Origin: Wolinella sp052173415 | Lineage (GTDB): Bacteria; Campylobacterota; Campylobacteria; Campylobacterales; Helicobacteraceae | DNA: 33,242 bases | Direction: 5' to 3' | Assembly (NCBI GenBank): GCA_052173415.1 | Contig: JBQMYQ010000016.1 | Location: forward strand, 1 to 33,242 | In this document: in pieces, positions 7,837 through 15,932 of the stretch | Layout: each line of letters opens with the position of its first letter | Numbering within the stretch: position 1 is the stretch's first letter | Notes under the pieces: generated by a model | What the model was told of the DNA's origin: nothing | What the model saw: the letters and a program-made list of their open reading frames with translations, nothing else | The model's database searches: none | Program-made: the position numbers and the translations under genes

Positions 7837-8997
7837 CTACATTTTTGCCTTTTTGCTAATGCTTAAAATCATGCCAATGGCGATGGAATTTGCAATAAGC
7901 GAGCTTCCGCCGTAGCTGTAAAAGGGCACGGCAATTCCCTTTATGGGCGTAATTCCCGTGATTCCGTAGGCATTAATGATAAAGGAGAAGGCAAGGAGCG
8001 TGCCGATTCCCACGCAGAAGAGGTAAAAGACGTTGCTTTGGCTTCGGTTGGCGATTTTAAAAATCCGATAGATGATCGCGCAAAAGAGAAACGTGCAAAG
8101 AAATATCCCAACAAAGCCCAACTCCTCGGCGATTCCCGCAAGCACGATGTCAGTATGCACCTCGCTTAGGAATCCGAGCTTAATAAGCCCGTTGCCTAGC
8201 CCCTCGCCGAGCATTCCACCGTGTTGTATGGAGTTTAGCGAGTGGTGAATCTGATAGGGCTCGGGGAGATTATCGATACGAAGAGGCATGGCGATCTCCT
8301 CTGGTAGAAATGAAAGCACGTAATTTTGGGCATTTGCCCACCAAAGCTTGATACGCAAAATACGATGATCACTACTTGCAATGACGACAAAAGCGAGCAT
8401 GAGCGCGCCAAAGAGGAGCGAGATAAAGAGGCGAACGCTGCTCCCGGCAAAGACCACCATGAGTGCGAGTGTGATTCCTAGGAGGAAAATTTGCCCGAAG
8501 TCGTTTTGCAAAATGGCAATCAAAAAAACGGTAAAGATGAAAAATGCCGCATAGGGCGCGAAGATTTTCAGCTCATTAAGAAGCGAGGTTTTGGCGGAGT
8601 GCGAAAATTTGCGTGTGAAGCTCCATGCCAAAAAGAGGACGAAGCCCACCTTGAAAAACTCCACAGGCGTAAGGGAGAGAAAGGGCAGTCGTATCCATCT
8701 TTTTGCGCCCCCCGCGCTGCTTGCCATGTTTTCGGGCAGATAGTGCATGATGAACATCAAAAACATAAAGAAAAAGAGCAAGCTAAATCCAAGCCTCACG
8801 ACAAGCCTTTCAGGATCGGCGCGTGAGAGCTGCCACATGAGGTAGATTCCTAGGATTCCCGCGATGAGCTGGCGAATAAAAAAATGAAATTGTCCATACC
8901 CGTAAAATAGCGTCGCATAGGTTGATAGCGAGTAGGAAAACAAGACGCCAACTGTGATGGCAAGCGTAGCAAAAAGGAAGAGAAATCTATCAGCCAT
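7837..8997 (-). CDS. ftsW: SEDS family cell division protein FtsW
   Basis: FtsW is the SEDS peptidoglycan polymerase of the division septum and works with the class B penicillin-binding protein FtsI, encoded 1.4 kb away on the other strand. The 386-residue protein has about ten membrane segments, the loop GGAKRWIRLPFLSLTPVEF, and the late signature TGITPIKGIAVPFYSYGGSS with GMILSISK at the C-terminus. FtsW and RodA are hard to separate by sequence alone; I prefer FtsW because of the location next to flgB-flgC-fliE-ftsI, an arrangement also seen in H. pylori. It diverges from flgB across about 140 bp. Confidence 0.88.
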   Translation of the reverse strand: MADRFLFLFATLAITVGVLFSYSLSTYATLFYGYGQFHFFIRQLIAGILGIYLMWQLSRADPERLVVRLGFSLLFFFMFLMFIMHYLPENMASSAGGAKRWIRLPFLSLTPVEFFKVGFVLFLAWSFTRKFSHSAKTSLLNELKIFAPYAAFFIFTVFLIAILQNDFGQIFLLGITLALMVVFAGSSVRLFISLLFGALMLAFVVIASSDHRILRIKLWWANAQNYVLSFLPEEIAMPLRIDNLPEPYQIHHSLNSIQHGGMLGEGLGNGLIKLGFLSEVHTDIVLAGIAEELGFVGIFLCTFLFCAIIYRIFKIANRSQSNVFYLFCVGIGTLLAFSFIINAYGITGITPIKGIAVPFYSYGGSSLIANSIAIGMILSISKKAKM

Positions 8998-9085
8998 AAA
9001 GCAGAATCCATAAAAATTTTTGTGTCTATTTTAACAGCTTTGTAATCTGTTTTTGCTTTCTGGGGTGACTATTTTCAGATAAAAA

Positions 9086-9100
9086 TGGAATGAAAATTGC
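9086..9100 (+). promoter_or_regulatory. Sigma-54 (RpoN) promoter of flgB-flgC-fliE
   Basis: TGGAATGAAAATTGC matches the -24/-12 consensus TGGCAC-N5-TTGC with GG (9087-9088) and GC (9099-9100) exactly 12 bp apart. Transcription should start near 9112, giving a leader of about 25 nt before the flgB ATG at 9137. In Helicobacter and Campylobacter, rod genes such as flgB and flgC belong to the RpoN/FlgR-controlled middle flagellar class, which fits. Confidence 0.82.
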
Positions 9101-9136
9101 TTTATTGTGAGTAGTTTTACCCAAAAAGAGGTCAAT

Positions 9137-9571
9137 ATGAGTGTGATTTATAGCTATTCTGAAGCGCGAGAGCTTGCGTATAAGGCATTGGATTATCGCT
9201 CAATTAGGCAGGATCTCATCTCCTCAAACATTGCAAACGTCGATACTCCGATGTATCGCCCAAAAGATGTGAGCTTTGAGGAGATGCTCGCAGGCGAGAG
9301 CGCAAAGCTCTTTTCTAACAAAAAATCACTAGAACTAAAGCTTGGCAAAACCAACGCAATGCACCTCGATCCGCTGGAGCAGGAGAGTGGCAAAGGGACG
9401 ATATTTTTCCGCGATGGACACATGGCGCGCAATGATGGAAACAGCGTCGATCTTGACGTGGAAACCAGTGAGCTTGGAAAAAATAGCGTGATGTATCAGG
9501 CTCTGACCGCTTCACTCAAGAAGCACGGAACTATTTTTGCTTATGCTTTGGAATCGAGTCGGTCACTCTAA
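9137..9571 (+). CDS. flgB: Flagellar basal-body rod protein FlgB
   Basis: FlgB is a proximal rod subunit exported by the flagellar type III apparatus. The signature SSNIANVDTPMYRPKDVSFEE lies near residues 30-50, and the C-terminal helix (SLKKHGTIFAYALESS) is typical. I start it at ATG 9137: AAGAGG at 9126-9131 is 5 bp away, and the earlier GTG at 9107 would lie upstream of the transcript start predicted from the sigma-54 promoter. The product is 144 residues. flgC follows after 20 bp. Confidence 0.96.
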   Translation: MSVIYSYSEARELAYKALDYRSIRQDLISSNIANVDTPMYRPKDVSFEEMLAGESAKLFSNKKSLELKLGKTNAMHLDPLEQESGKGTIFFRDGHMARNDGNSVDLDVETSELGKNSVMYQALTASLKKHGTIFAYALESSRSL

Positions 9572-9591
9572 AATAGGCTAAAGGAGAGGTT

Positions 9592-10089
9592 ATGGCGTTC
9601 TTATCGAGTTTTGACATTAGCGGATATGGGCTTTCAGCACAGCGATTCCGCGTAAATATGATCTCTTCAAATATCGCGAATGCGAACACTACGCGCACCG
9701 ATGAGGGGGGACCTTATCGGAGGCGCGGAGTGATTTTTAAGGCGTTTGATTTTAATGAGGTGCTCAATAAAAAGCTAGGAAAAGATAATAATTTGCTAAA
9801 ATACGAAGATCCACTTGATGAGGAACGTCCGGGGCTTGAGCCTAAGCCACCGATCATGAGCGTCTATGTGGATAAGGTGGTGCGCGATGATTCCCAGCCA
9901 CGCATGAAATATGAGCCCATGCACCCTGACGCCAATAGCGAAGGGTATGTCGCCTATCCAAACATTAATCCCGTTGTGGAAATGGCCGATTTGGTAGAGG
10001 CGACGCGGGCGTATCAGGCGAATGTCTCTGCGTTTCAAAGTGCAAAGAATATGGCAAACAGCGCGATTACGATGTTTCAGCAAGGTTAA
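9592..10089 (+). CDS. flgC: Flagellar basal-body rod protein FlgC
   Basis: FlgC is a proximal rod protein of the flagellum. The N-terminal rod signature SAQRFRVNMISSNIANANTT and the C-terminal PNINPVVEMADLVEATRAYQ-type helix, ending NSAITMFQQG, are both present. At 165 residues it is slightly longer than the enterobacterial protein (about 134), as is common in Campylobacterota. AAAGGAGAGG lies just before the ATG, and fliE follows after 21 bp. Confidence 0.97.
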   Translation: MAFLSSFDISGYGLSAQRFRVNMISSNIANANTTRTDEGGPYRRRGVIFKAFDFNEVLNKKLGKDNNLLKYEDPLDEERPGLEPKPPIMSVYVDKVVRDDSQPRMKYEPMHPDANSEGYVAYPNINPVVEMADLVEATRAYQANVSAFQSAKNMANSAITMFQQG

Positions 10090-10110
10090 TTTCAGATAAA
10101 GGAGTAGGTC

Positions 10111-10422
10111 ATGGCAGAGATTAATGCGTTTGATAAAGTTTCAAGTCTTGGTTTAAAAAGCACGACCTCAAGCTCCGCGCAAGGCACTCAAGCTCATGGT
10201 GGGAAAAGCTTCGCAGAATATTTAAAAGACTCTATTGATGAAGTGAATGTTCTCCAAAAAGGTAGCGAAAAAGCCCTTGCAGATGTGGCGAGCGGGCAGG
10301 TTAAGGATCTGCACCAAGCGGCGATCGCTATCGGCAGAGCGGAAAACAGTATGAAGCTTATGCTTGAGGTGCGCAATAAGGCGATTAGCGCCTATAAAGA
10401 GATTCTTAGGACGCAGATTTAA
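10111..10422 (+). CDS. fliE: Flagellar hook-basal body protein FliE
   Basis: FliE joins the MS ring to the rod. The 103-residue protein has the conserved C-terminal segment KDLHQAAIAIGRAENSMKLM followed by EVRNKAISAYKEILRTQI, and the earlier SFAEYLKDSIDEVN. AAAGGAGTAGG lies upstream of the ATG. ftsI starts 13 bp after its stop, so a division gene is likely to be partly read from the flagellar transcript. Confidence 0.96.
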   Translation: MAEINAFDKVSSLGLKSTTSSSAQGTQAHGGKSFAEYLKDSIDEVNVLQKGSEKALADVASGQVKDLHQAAIAIGRAENSMKLMLEVRNKAISAYKEILRTQI

Positions 10423-10435
10423 TCCAAATTGATCA

Positions 10436-12187
10436 ATGGAGCAATTCACTAAAGCGAAGAAAATTGTCGTCCTCTTTGGCTTTTTGCTCCTAGGTTTTAT
10501 CCTATTCCTCGCGACGGTTTATCGCACGATTCTTGCGGATCGCAAACTTCCAGAACTTCGAGCTAAAAAGGTTGAGAGCGCGATTAGAGGAGCGATTTAC
10601 AGTCAGGACGGATTCCTGCTCGCTTCGAGCAAGAAGCTCTACAAGGCGATTGTCAATACGCGCAATATTGACCCTGATAAGCGCGAGCTTTTCATCAATC
10701 TCTTTGCGATTTACAGCGGGATTCCTAAGGGCGAGGTGGCGAAGCGTCTGCGAAAAAAGGGGCATGTCGTCCTCTCTTACAATATCGACTCAAAGAGTGC
10801 CGCAAATCTTAAGCAACTTGCTCACAAGCTCAATAATTATGGGGTTTTTCGTGAATATGAAGATGAAAATGGGCGGGTTTTTAAGCATGGGCTTTCGATT
10901 TTAGAAAGTGGCGAGAATCGCGACTATCTCTATGGAAATTCGCTCGAGCCGCTGCTCGGATATGTGCGCAAAAGCGAGGATCGCATTACGCGCGTGAGCG
11001 GTGTGAAGGGAATCGAGAAGTCCTACAATGACCATTTAGAGCCCCTTAGCGATGGTGTGATGCACGGTATGCGCGACATAGGTTTTAATATTTTGCTCAA
11101 TAAAGACGCGCTTTTTAGCGAGCGGAGCGATGGGCTAAATGTGGTTTTGAGCATTCCTCTAAAGCTTCAAAAAAAGGTCGAGCGTATTCTCGATAAGGGG
11201 AATGTGCGCCTCAAAGCGCGTGAGATTGTCGCAGGAATCATGGAAGCACAGAGTGGCAGGATTCTTGCACTTGCAAGCACGAGTCGCTTTAATCCAAACT
11301 CCATCAAGCAGCGCGAATATGCCTTTTTGAACAGCTCGGCGATTGAGTATTCTTTTGAGCCCGGGAGTATTATTAAGCCTATGATTTTCTCGCTACTTTT
11401 GGAGAAAAACCTCATTCAGCTTGAGAAATCGATCAATCTGCATAATGGGCGATACAAAATTCGCAATTTTATCATCACGGATACTTATAAGGTGCAGGAA
11501 TCGAGTATTCGCGATGTGCTCATTCACTCTAGCAATATTGGAATGGCAAAGCTTGCTCAACCTCTCTCCTCAAGCGAATATTACGCGGGGTTAGAGCTTT
11601 TTGGCTTTGCTTCCCCTACGGGAATCGACCTCCCCTATGAGCGCAAAGGGACGATTCCTAGCGTCTCGATGCTCTCAAGCGAAGTGTATAAGGCGACCGT
11701 GTCCTATGGATACGGGCTTCGTGCGACTTTCATGCAGATGCTAAAGGCGTATAATGTCCTAACCAACGATGGTGTGATGGTCGCTCCTTATGTGGTGGAA
11801 CGGGTGGTCGATTCCCGCGCGGCGAGCTATATTCCCAAGCGCGTGGCGAGTGAGGTGATCATTTCTAGGGAAAATGCGCAGAAAATGCGTGATCTGCTTG
11901 TCGAGACGGTGGCGCGAGGCACGGGAAAGGGTGCGAATGTCGAGGGGGTGATCGTCGGGGGTAAGACGGGCACGGCGCATATTGCCGAGGGCGGAAAATA
12001 TGTAAAGAAATACAACAGCTCCTTTTTTGGGTTCGCAAGCGATGGCACGAAACGCTACACGATCGGCGTGGTCGTCTTTGAGCCTGATGTGAATGAAGAG
12101 TATTTCGCTTCACGCACCGCAGTGCCGGTCTATAAGGATATTGTGGAGCTACTTATTCAAGAAAGGTATCTAAAAATTAAGGACTGA
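10436..12187 (+). CDS. ftsI: Peptidoglycan transpeptidase FtsI (class B penicillin-binding protein)
   Basis: FtsI cross-links septal peptidoglycan as partner of FtsW. There is one N-terminal membrane anchor (about residues 9-30), a dimerisation region, and a transpeptidase domain with all three active-site motifs: SIIK with Ser311, SSN at 365-367 and KTGT from Lys510. Length (583) is normal. The ATG is 13 bp after fliE, with only a weak Shine-Dalgarno (AATGGAG overlaps the start region), so translation may depend on coupling. It converges with the next gene across a gap of 27 bp in which I see no clear terminator. Confidence 0.95.
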   Translation: MEQFTKAKKIVVLFGFLLLGFILFLATVYRTILADRKLPELRAKKVESAIRGAIYSQDGFLLASSKKLYKAIVNTRNIDPDKRELFINLFAIYSGIPKGEVAKRLRKKGHVVLSYNIDSKSAANLKQLAHKLNNYGVFREYEDENGRVFKHGLSILESGENRDYLYGNSLEPLLGYVRKSEDRITRVSGVKGIEKSYNDHLEPLSDGVMHGMRDIGFNILLNKDALFSERSDGLNVVLSIPLKLQKKVERILDKGNVRLKAREIVAGIMEAQSGRILALASTSRFNPNSIKQREYAFLNSSAIEYSFEPGSIIKPMIFSLLLEKNLIQLEKSINLHNGRYKIRNFIITDTYKVQESSIRDVLIHSSNIGMAKLAQPLSSSEYYAGLELFGFASPTGIDLPYERKGTIPSVSMLSSEVYKATVSYGYGLRATFMQMLKAYNVLTNDGVMVAPYVVERVVDSRAASYIPKRVASEVIISRENAQKMRDLLVETVARGTGKGANVEGVIVGGKTGTAHIAEGGKYVKKYNSSFFGFASDGTKRYTIGVVVFEPDVNEEYFASRTAVPVYKDIVELLIQERYLKIKD

Positions 12188-12214
12188 GCACGGAAATCCG
12201 CGCCCAGCACGTGA

Positions 12215-12553
12215 TTAACAAGAGGGAACGTTACCGCTATCACTTGCGAAGTGCATGCAGAAGTCCTTGAGTTCAGGCATGATCTTTGTTTTGAAGTTGT
12301 CGCTGCTGAAGAAATCTGCCAAAGCGGGGAATTTCGCAGACATCTCTTTAATGAAACCTGCGCCATCGTCTGCAAAAAGCTTCTCCCATTCTGCCTGAGT
12401 ATGGAGCGCTGCGAATTTATCTCCCTTTATGCCTGTCTGTTTAGACATGGTTTTTAGGTAATATTTCTGACCTTTAATAGGGTCAGCCATCGCGACGCTA
12501 GACATGAAAGAGAGCGCAACAAATCCTGTGAAAACGAGCTTTAAGAGCTTCAT
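12215..12553 (-). CDS. Small periplasmic protein of the cytochrome-like GNVPSC family, lacking a haem site
   Basis: The 112-residue product has a signal peptide (MKLLKLVFTGFVALSFMSSV, cleavage near AMA-D), so the mature form of about 89 residues is periplasmic. It continues GQKYYLKTMSKQTGIKGDKFAALHTQAEWEKLF and ends FASDSGNVPSC. From memory, similar Campylobacterota proteins are often labelled cytochrome c, but there is no CXXCH here and only two cysteines (in FCMHF and at the C-terminus), which may form a disulfide. AAGGAAA precedes the ATG. It stands alone between convergent ftsI and a divergent CDF gene. Its role is unknown. Confidence 0.75.
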   Translation of the reverse strand: MKLLKLVFTGFVALSFMSSVAMADPIKGQKYYLKTMSKQTGIKGDKFAALHTQAEWEKLFADDGAGFIKEMSAKFPALADFFSSDNFKTKIMPELKDFCMHFASDSGNVPSC

Positions 12554-12718
12554 GATTTTTCCTTTTTATTTAAGATTGAATGCGTAAGAATCGTATCGAA
12601 ACATTTTTAAATAACTTTTAACAATAAGTTAATTTTATAAATGGAGGGTTGGATTGCTCGGTCGAATTTTTATCGATTCACGCACGGGAATCGGAGCAAT
12701 ACTCATGGAGAGTTGCCT

Positions 12719-13597
12719 ATGACGCTTCAAAAACGTGCTATATTGATTGCGAGCTTGAGTGCCGTATTTTTGGCGATTACTAAGCTCATTGTGGGAATCG
12801 CGAGCAATTCGGTGGCGATTCTTGCTTCAGCGATTGATTCGATTTTGGATTTAGCGATTTCGCTCTTTAATTATCTCGCTTTGCAGCACTCCGAAAAGGG
12901 AGCTGATGAGACTTTTAATTATGGCAGAGGCAAGGCTGAAGCCCTTGCGAGCGTCGTTGAAGGGGCGATGATTATGCTTTCTGGGTGTTTTATTGTATAT
13001 GAGGCGATCCAAAAATTGCACGAGCGCGAAGAGGTGACTTTTCTCCTCCCCAGCGTGATTTTGATGGGAATCTCACTGTTTATTACGTCGATTCTTGTCG
13101 TTTTTTTGGCTCACATTGCGCGCAAAACAGATAATATGATTATCAAAGCAGACGTGCTTCATTACAAAAGCGATCTTTTGAGTAACGGCGCGGTGCTACT
13201 CTCGCTACTTTGTGTGATGTGGTTTGATTTTCATGCGCTAGATTCGCTGCTTGGGATTGCTATGGGGCTATATCTTGCCTACTGCGCGCTCTCTTTGGTG
13301 CGCGAGGGGATTGCCATTTTGCTTGATAAGGCGATGCCTCGCGCGCTTGTGGAGAAGATTGCTCACGCGATTAGATCGCACAAGAGCGTGCAGGCTTTTC
13401 ATGATCTAAAAACTCGCGAGGCGGGTGATGATCGCTTTGTTGAGGTGCATTTGGTGTTTGAGCGCGGGATTACACTTTTTAGCGCACATGAAGCCTCCGA
13501 TGAGGTGGAAGCGGCGATTCGCGCGCTTGATTCTAAGAAGCGGTGGAATCTGACGATCCATCTTGACCCCTATGATGATTCTGTGAAAAAGGATTAA
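12719..13597 (+). CDS. Cation diffusion facilitator (CDF) family metal exporter
   Basis: The 292-residue product has six membrane segments followed by a cytoplasmic metal-sensing domain, as in FieF/YiiP. Metal-site residues are visible in TM2 (ASAIDSILDLAISL) and TM5 (HYKSDLLSNGAVLL), giving the DxxxD and HxxxD pairs expected for Zn2+ or Fe2+ export coupled to protons. GRGKAEALASVVEGAMI is another family segment. I start it at ATG 12719 because the longer frame from 12641 adds a hydrophilic head that does not look like this family, and GGAGAG precedes 12719. It runs directly into the AAA+ gene. Confidence 0.92.
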   Translation: MTLQKRAILIASLSAVFLAITKLIVGIASNSVAILASAIDSILDLAISLFNYLALQHSEKGADETFNYGRGKAEALASVVEGAMIMLSGCFIVYEAIQKLHEREEVTFLLPSVILMGISLFITSILVVFLAHIARKTDNMIIKADVLHYKSDLLSNGAVLLSLLCVMWFDFHALDSLLGIAMGLYLAYCALSLVREGIAILLDKAMPRALVEKIAHAIRSHKSVQAFHDLKTREAGDDRFVEVHLVFERGITLFSAHEASDEVEAAIRALDSKKRWNLTIHLDPYDDSVKKD

Positions 13598-13599
13598 GC

Positions 13600-15366
13600 T
13601 TGGAACATCTTTTTGAGTTTATTTATGCACCCGATCTTTCTAAAAGTGCCATTTTTCCGCATTTAAAATGCTCCATCGAGGAGGCGGAAATGCTTCGCTT
13701 TATGACTAAAGAGCTTCTAAGTGGCAATGAAGATGTAGCGGTAATTGATGCGCTAAATGCGCTTTTTGATGAGGATTGCGCGCACATTTTTAAGAAGCGA
13801 TGTCATGCGTATGAGCACGTGGGATTCCTAAAAAATGTCAGGAATCTCATCGAGCTTGGCTGGGTGATCCAAAGCACGCTTTTGCACTTAAAGCTTGGCG
13901 ATATGGCGATGCTTGAGCTACTCAATAATCCCATTTCGCTTAGCCCTGCATTTTTGAAGCTCCTTGAGGAGGGCGAGCTTGTTTTGCAGCTACCTGAAGT
14001 GGTGGCGTATAAGGATCATCTAGAATACCTAAAAGATCAGTTTTTGCGTATCGATCTTCTCGCTCAGATTAATTCGCTCAGGCGCAATCACACGCAAAAT
14101 TCCCCCTCCCAGAGCCTCGCAAAATACAAGCTAAAGCTACTGCAAGAGCGTATTAAAGAACGAGTCGCGCTTACAGATAAGGAGACTGTGGGCTTGGAGG
14201 GATTTTTTCGCGAGGGCGGGCTTGAAGAGAAAGAGCAGATTATCTTCCTCGCGCTCCTTAAGGAGGAGTATGCCGGAGGAATCGACGCAATACGCGATAT
14301 GAATAGCCTTATTGATTTGGTGAGCGAAGATGAGTCCGATCGGATTAGGAATCGCACGCTTTTAGATGAGCGCAGCAAGCTCGTGGAAGGTGGGCTGGTC
14401 GATTATGATGAGATTCTCACGCCTTTTGGGGGAATCTCACGGACGTTTTTTATCCCTGAGGAGATTTTACACAAGATTATTTACCCGCAAAAGAAGAAAA
14501 AACATCAGAAAATCAAGCTTGAATCGCTTATTAAAACACAGGATATTTTTGAGTTTATCGAGCCAAAGAGCACGCTAGATGATGTGGTTTTGCACGAAAA
14601 TACTCGCAAGACGCTCGAGTATCTGCTAAAGCAGGTCGATTCCCGCGTGATAAGTCGCCTCAAAGCGTGGGGTATCAAGGATAAACGCAAGGGAATCGAT
14701 GCAAAAATCATCTTCTATGGCGTGGCAGGGACGGGTAAGACGCTGAGCGCACTTTCGCTTGCAAAATCGCTCAAAAAGCCCGTCCTTAGTTTTGATTGCT
14801 CGAAGATTCTCTCGATGTATGTGGGCGAGAGCGAGAAGAACGTGCGCAAGATTTTTGATACCTATAAAGAGCTTGCGCAAAAGAGCGGCAATGAGCCGAT
14901 TTTGCTCCTTGATGAGGCGGATCAATTCCTAAGCCAGCGCACGTCCGCGCTCGCTGGTGGTGCGGAAAAGATGCACAATCAGATGCAAAATATATTTTTG
15001 GAGCAGATTGAGAAATTTGAAGGGATTTTAATCGCCACGACCAACCTTATTGAGAGCTTTGATAGCGCGTTTTCGCGGCGTTTTAATTATAAAATCGAAT
15101 TTAAAAAACCCGATTTTGAGCAGCGTTTGGAACTTTGGAAGCGCATGCTCCCTAAAAATGCGACATTCCACGCCGATTTTTCGATTGAAAAGCTCGCAAA
15201 ATACGCACTCACAGGAGGTCAGATCCATTTGGTGGTAAAAAATACCGCCTATCAGGTTGCGACCAAAGAGGAGCCGATTTTTTTGCTTCAGGATTTTGAG
15301 GAGGAGATTAAGCGCGAGCTCTCGGGCAATTTTGATGGCGAAAAATCCATGGGATTTGGCGTGTAG
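13600..15366 (+). CDS. AAA+ family ATPase with an unrecognised N-terminal half
   Basis: The C-terminal half is a classic AAA+ module: Walker A GVAGTGKT at residues 374-381, Walker B LLLDEAD with Asp438-Glu439, sensor 1 ATTN, and an arginine finger in FSRRFNYKI (Arg493/Arg494). The spacing and the ILIATTNLIESFDSAFSRRF segment resemble FtsH/proteasomal-type ATPases, but no protease domain is attached. Residues 1-330 are helical and Leu/Glu-rich, with no motif I recognise, and presumably bind a substrate or partner. The TTG start at 13600 is 2 bp after the CDF stop, so the two genes are probably co-translated. Function unknown: a remodelling or chaperone ATPase. Confidence 0.82.
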   Translation: MEHLFEFIYAPDLSKSAIFPHLKCSIEEAEMLRFMTKELLSGNEDVAVIDALNALFDEDCAHIFKKRCHAYEHVGFLKNVRNLIELGWVIQSTLLHLKLGDMAMLELLNNPISLSPAFLKLLEEGELVLQLPEVVAYKDHLEYLKDQFLRIDLLAQINSLRRNHTQNSPSQSLAKYKLKLLQERIKERVALTDKETVGLEGFFREGGLEEKEQIIFLALLKEEYAGGIDAIRDMNSLIDLVSEDESDRIRNRTLLDERSKLVEGGLVDYDEILTPFGGISRTFFIPEEILHKIIYPQKKKKHQKIKLESLIKTQDIFEFIEPKSTLDDVVLHENTRKTLEYLLKQVDSRVISRLKAWGIKDKRKGIDAKIIFYGVAGTGKTLSALSLAKSLKKPVLSFDCSKILSMYVGESEKNVRKIFDTYKELAQKSGNEPILLLDEADQFLSQRTSALAGGAEKMHNQMQNIFLEQIEKFEGILIATTNLIESFDSAFSRRFNYKIEFKKPDFEQRLELWKRMLPKNATFHADFSIEKLAKYALTGGQIHLVVKNTAYQVATKEEPIFLLQDFEEEIKRELSGNFDGEKSMGFGV

Positions 15367-15408
15367 CGCGGGAATTGCGAGAAATTAGAGAAGATTTATG
15401 GAGGGAAG

Positions 15409-15798
15409 ATGGAGCGTGTGAAAAGGGGCGAAAATACGGGAATCCTCGCACAAGCTGAGGTGCAGTTAGCGAAAATGCCGGGCGCGATTCTTAGTTTTCC
15501 TTTTGGCAAGGATATAGCGACCTATAAAATCGAGGGCAAAATATTTGCGCTTTTGTGGCGCGATGAGAGCGCACGGCTCAATCTCAAGGCTCATCCACAC
15601 GATTGTTGCGCGTATCGTGAAATCTATCCCTTTATCACGCCCGCTTATCACATGAATAAGCGTCATTGGAATAGCATCAGCCTCAATGATGTGCTGGTTT
15701 GCGAGGCATTGCTCAAAGAGATGATTGAGGAATCGTATCAACTTGTTTTTTCCGCATTAAGTCGCGCAAAACGAGAAAAAATCCTCGCACGTGGGTGA
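15409..15798 (+). CDS. MmcQ/YjbR family protein
   Basis: This 129-residue protein fits the MmcQ/YjbR family, which has a CyaY-like double-wing fold and is poorly characterised. Typical elements are MPGAILSFPFGKDIATYKIEGKIFALL, NLKAHPHDC, a YPFITPAYHMNKRHWNSI segment and the C-terminal helix ending SYQLVFSAL. GGAGGG lies just before ATG 15409, which decides the start over the ATG 12 bp upstream. It is 42 bp after the AAA+ ATPase on the same strand and may share its transcript. Confidence 0.85.
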   Translation: MERVKRGENTGILAQAEVQLAKMPGAILSFPFGKDIATYKIEGKIFALLWRDESARLNLKAHPHDCCAYREIYPFITPAYHMNKRHWNSISLNDVLVCEALLKEMIEESYQLVFSALSRAKREKILARG

Positions 15799-15862
15799 AA
15801 ATTTCCTTTAATAATTAAAGAGAGCGGATTTTGGCTTTTACTTCTACGCAAGAAAAAAGCTC

Positions 15863-15868
15863 TATAAT
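15863..15868 (+). promoter_or_regulatory. Probable -10 box of the dcuB promoter
   Basis: TATAAT lies 65 bp before the dcuB ATG and downstream of an AT-rich stretch with repeated T tracts (GGCTTTTACTT and similar), the pattern of vegetative promoters in Campylobacterota, which usually lack a fixed -35 box. No clear operator for oxygen or C4-dicarboxylate control is visible to me. Confidence 0.55.
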
Positions 15869-15932
15869 TTGTTTAGCTCTAAGGTCGAATTTGCATTATT
15901 CATCTTGGGTAAATCTAAAATTTGGGGGGCAC

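Noticed and set aside
12641..12719. N-terminal extension of the CDF exporter from ATG 12641
   Set aside because: The 26 extra residues are hydrophilic and unlike the family; ATG 12719 has GGAGAG upstream and gives the normal length.
15831..15932. N-terminal extension of DcuB from 15831
   Set aside because: It reads through the TATAAT promoter and precedes the region that aligns with DcuB; ATG 15933 has a strong G-rich ribosome binding site.
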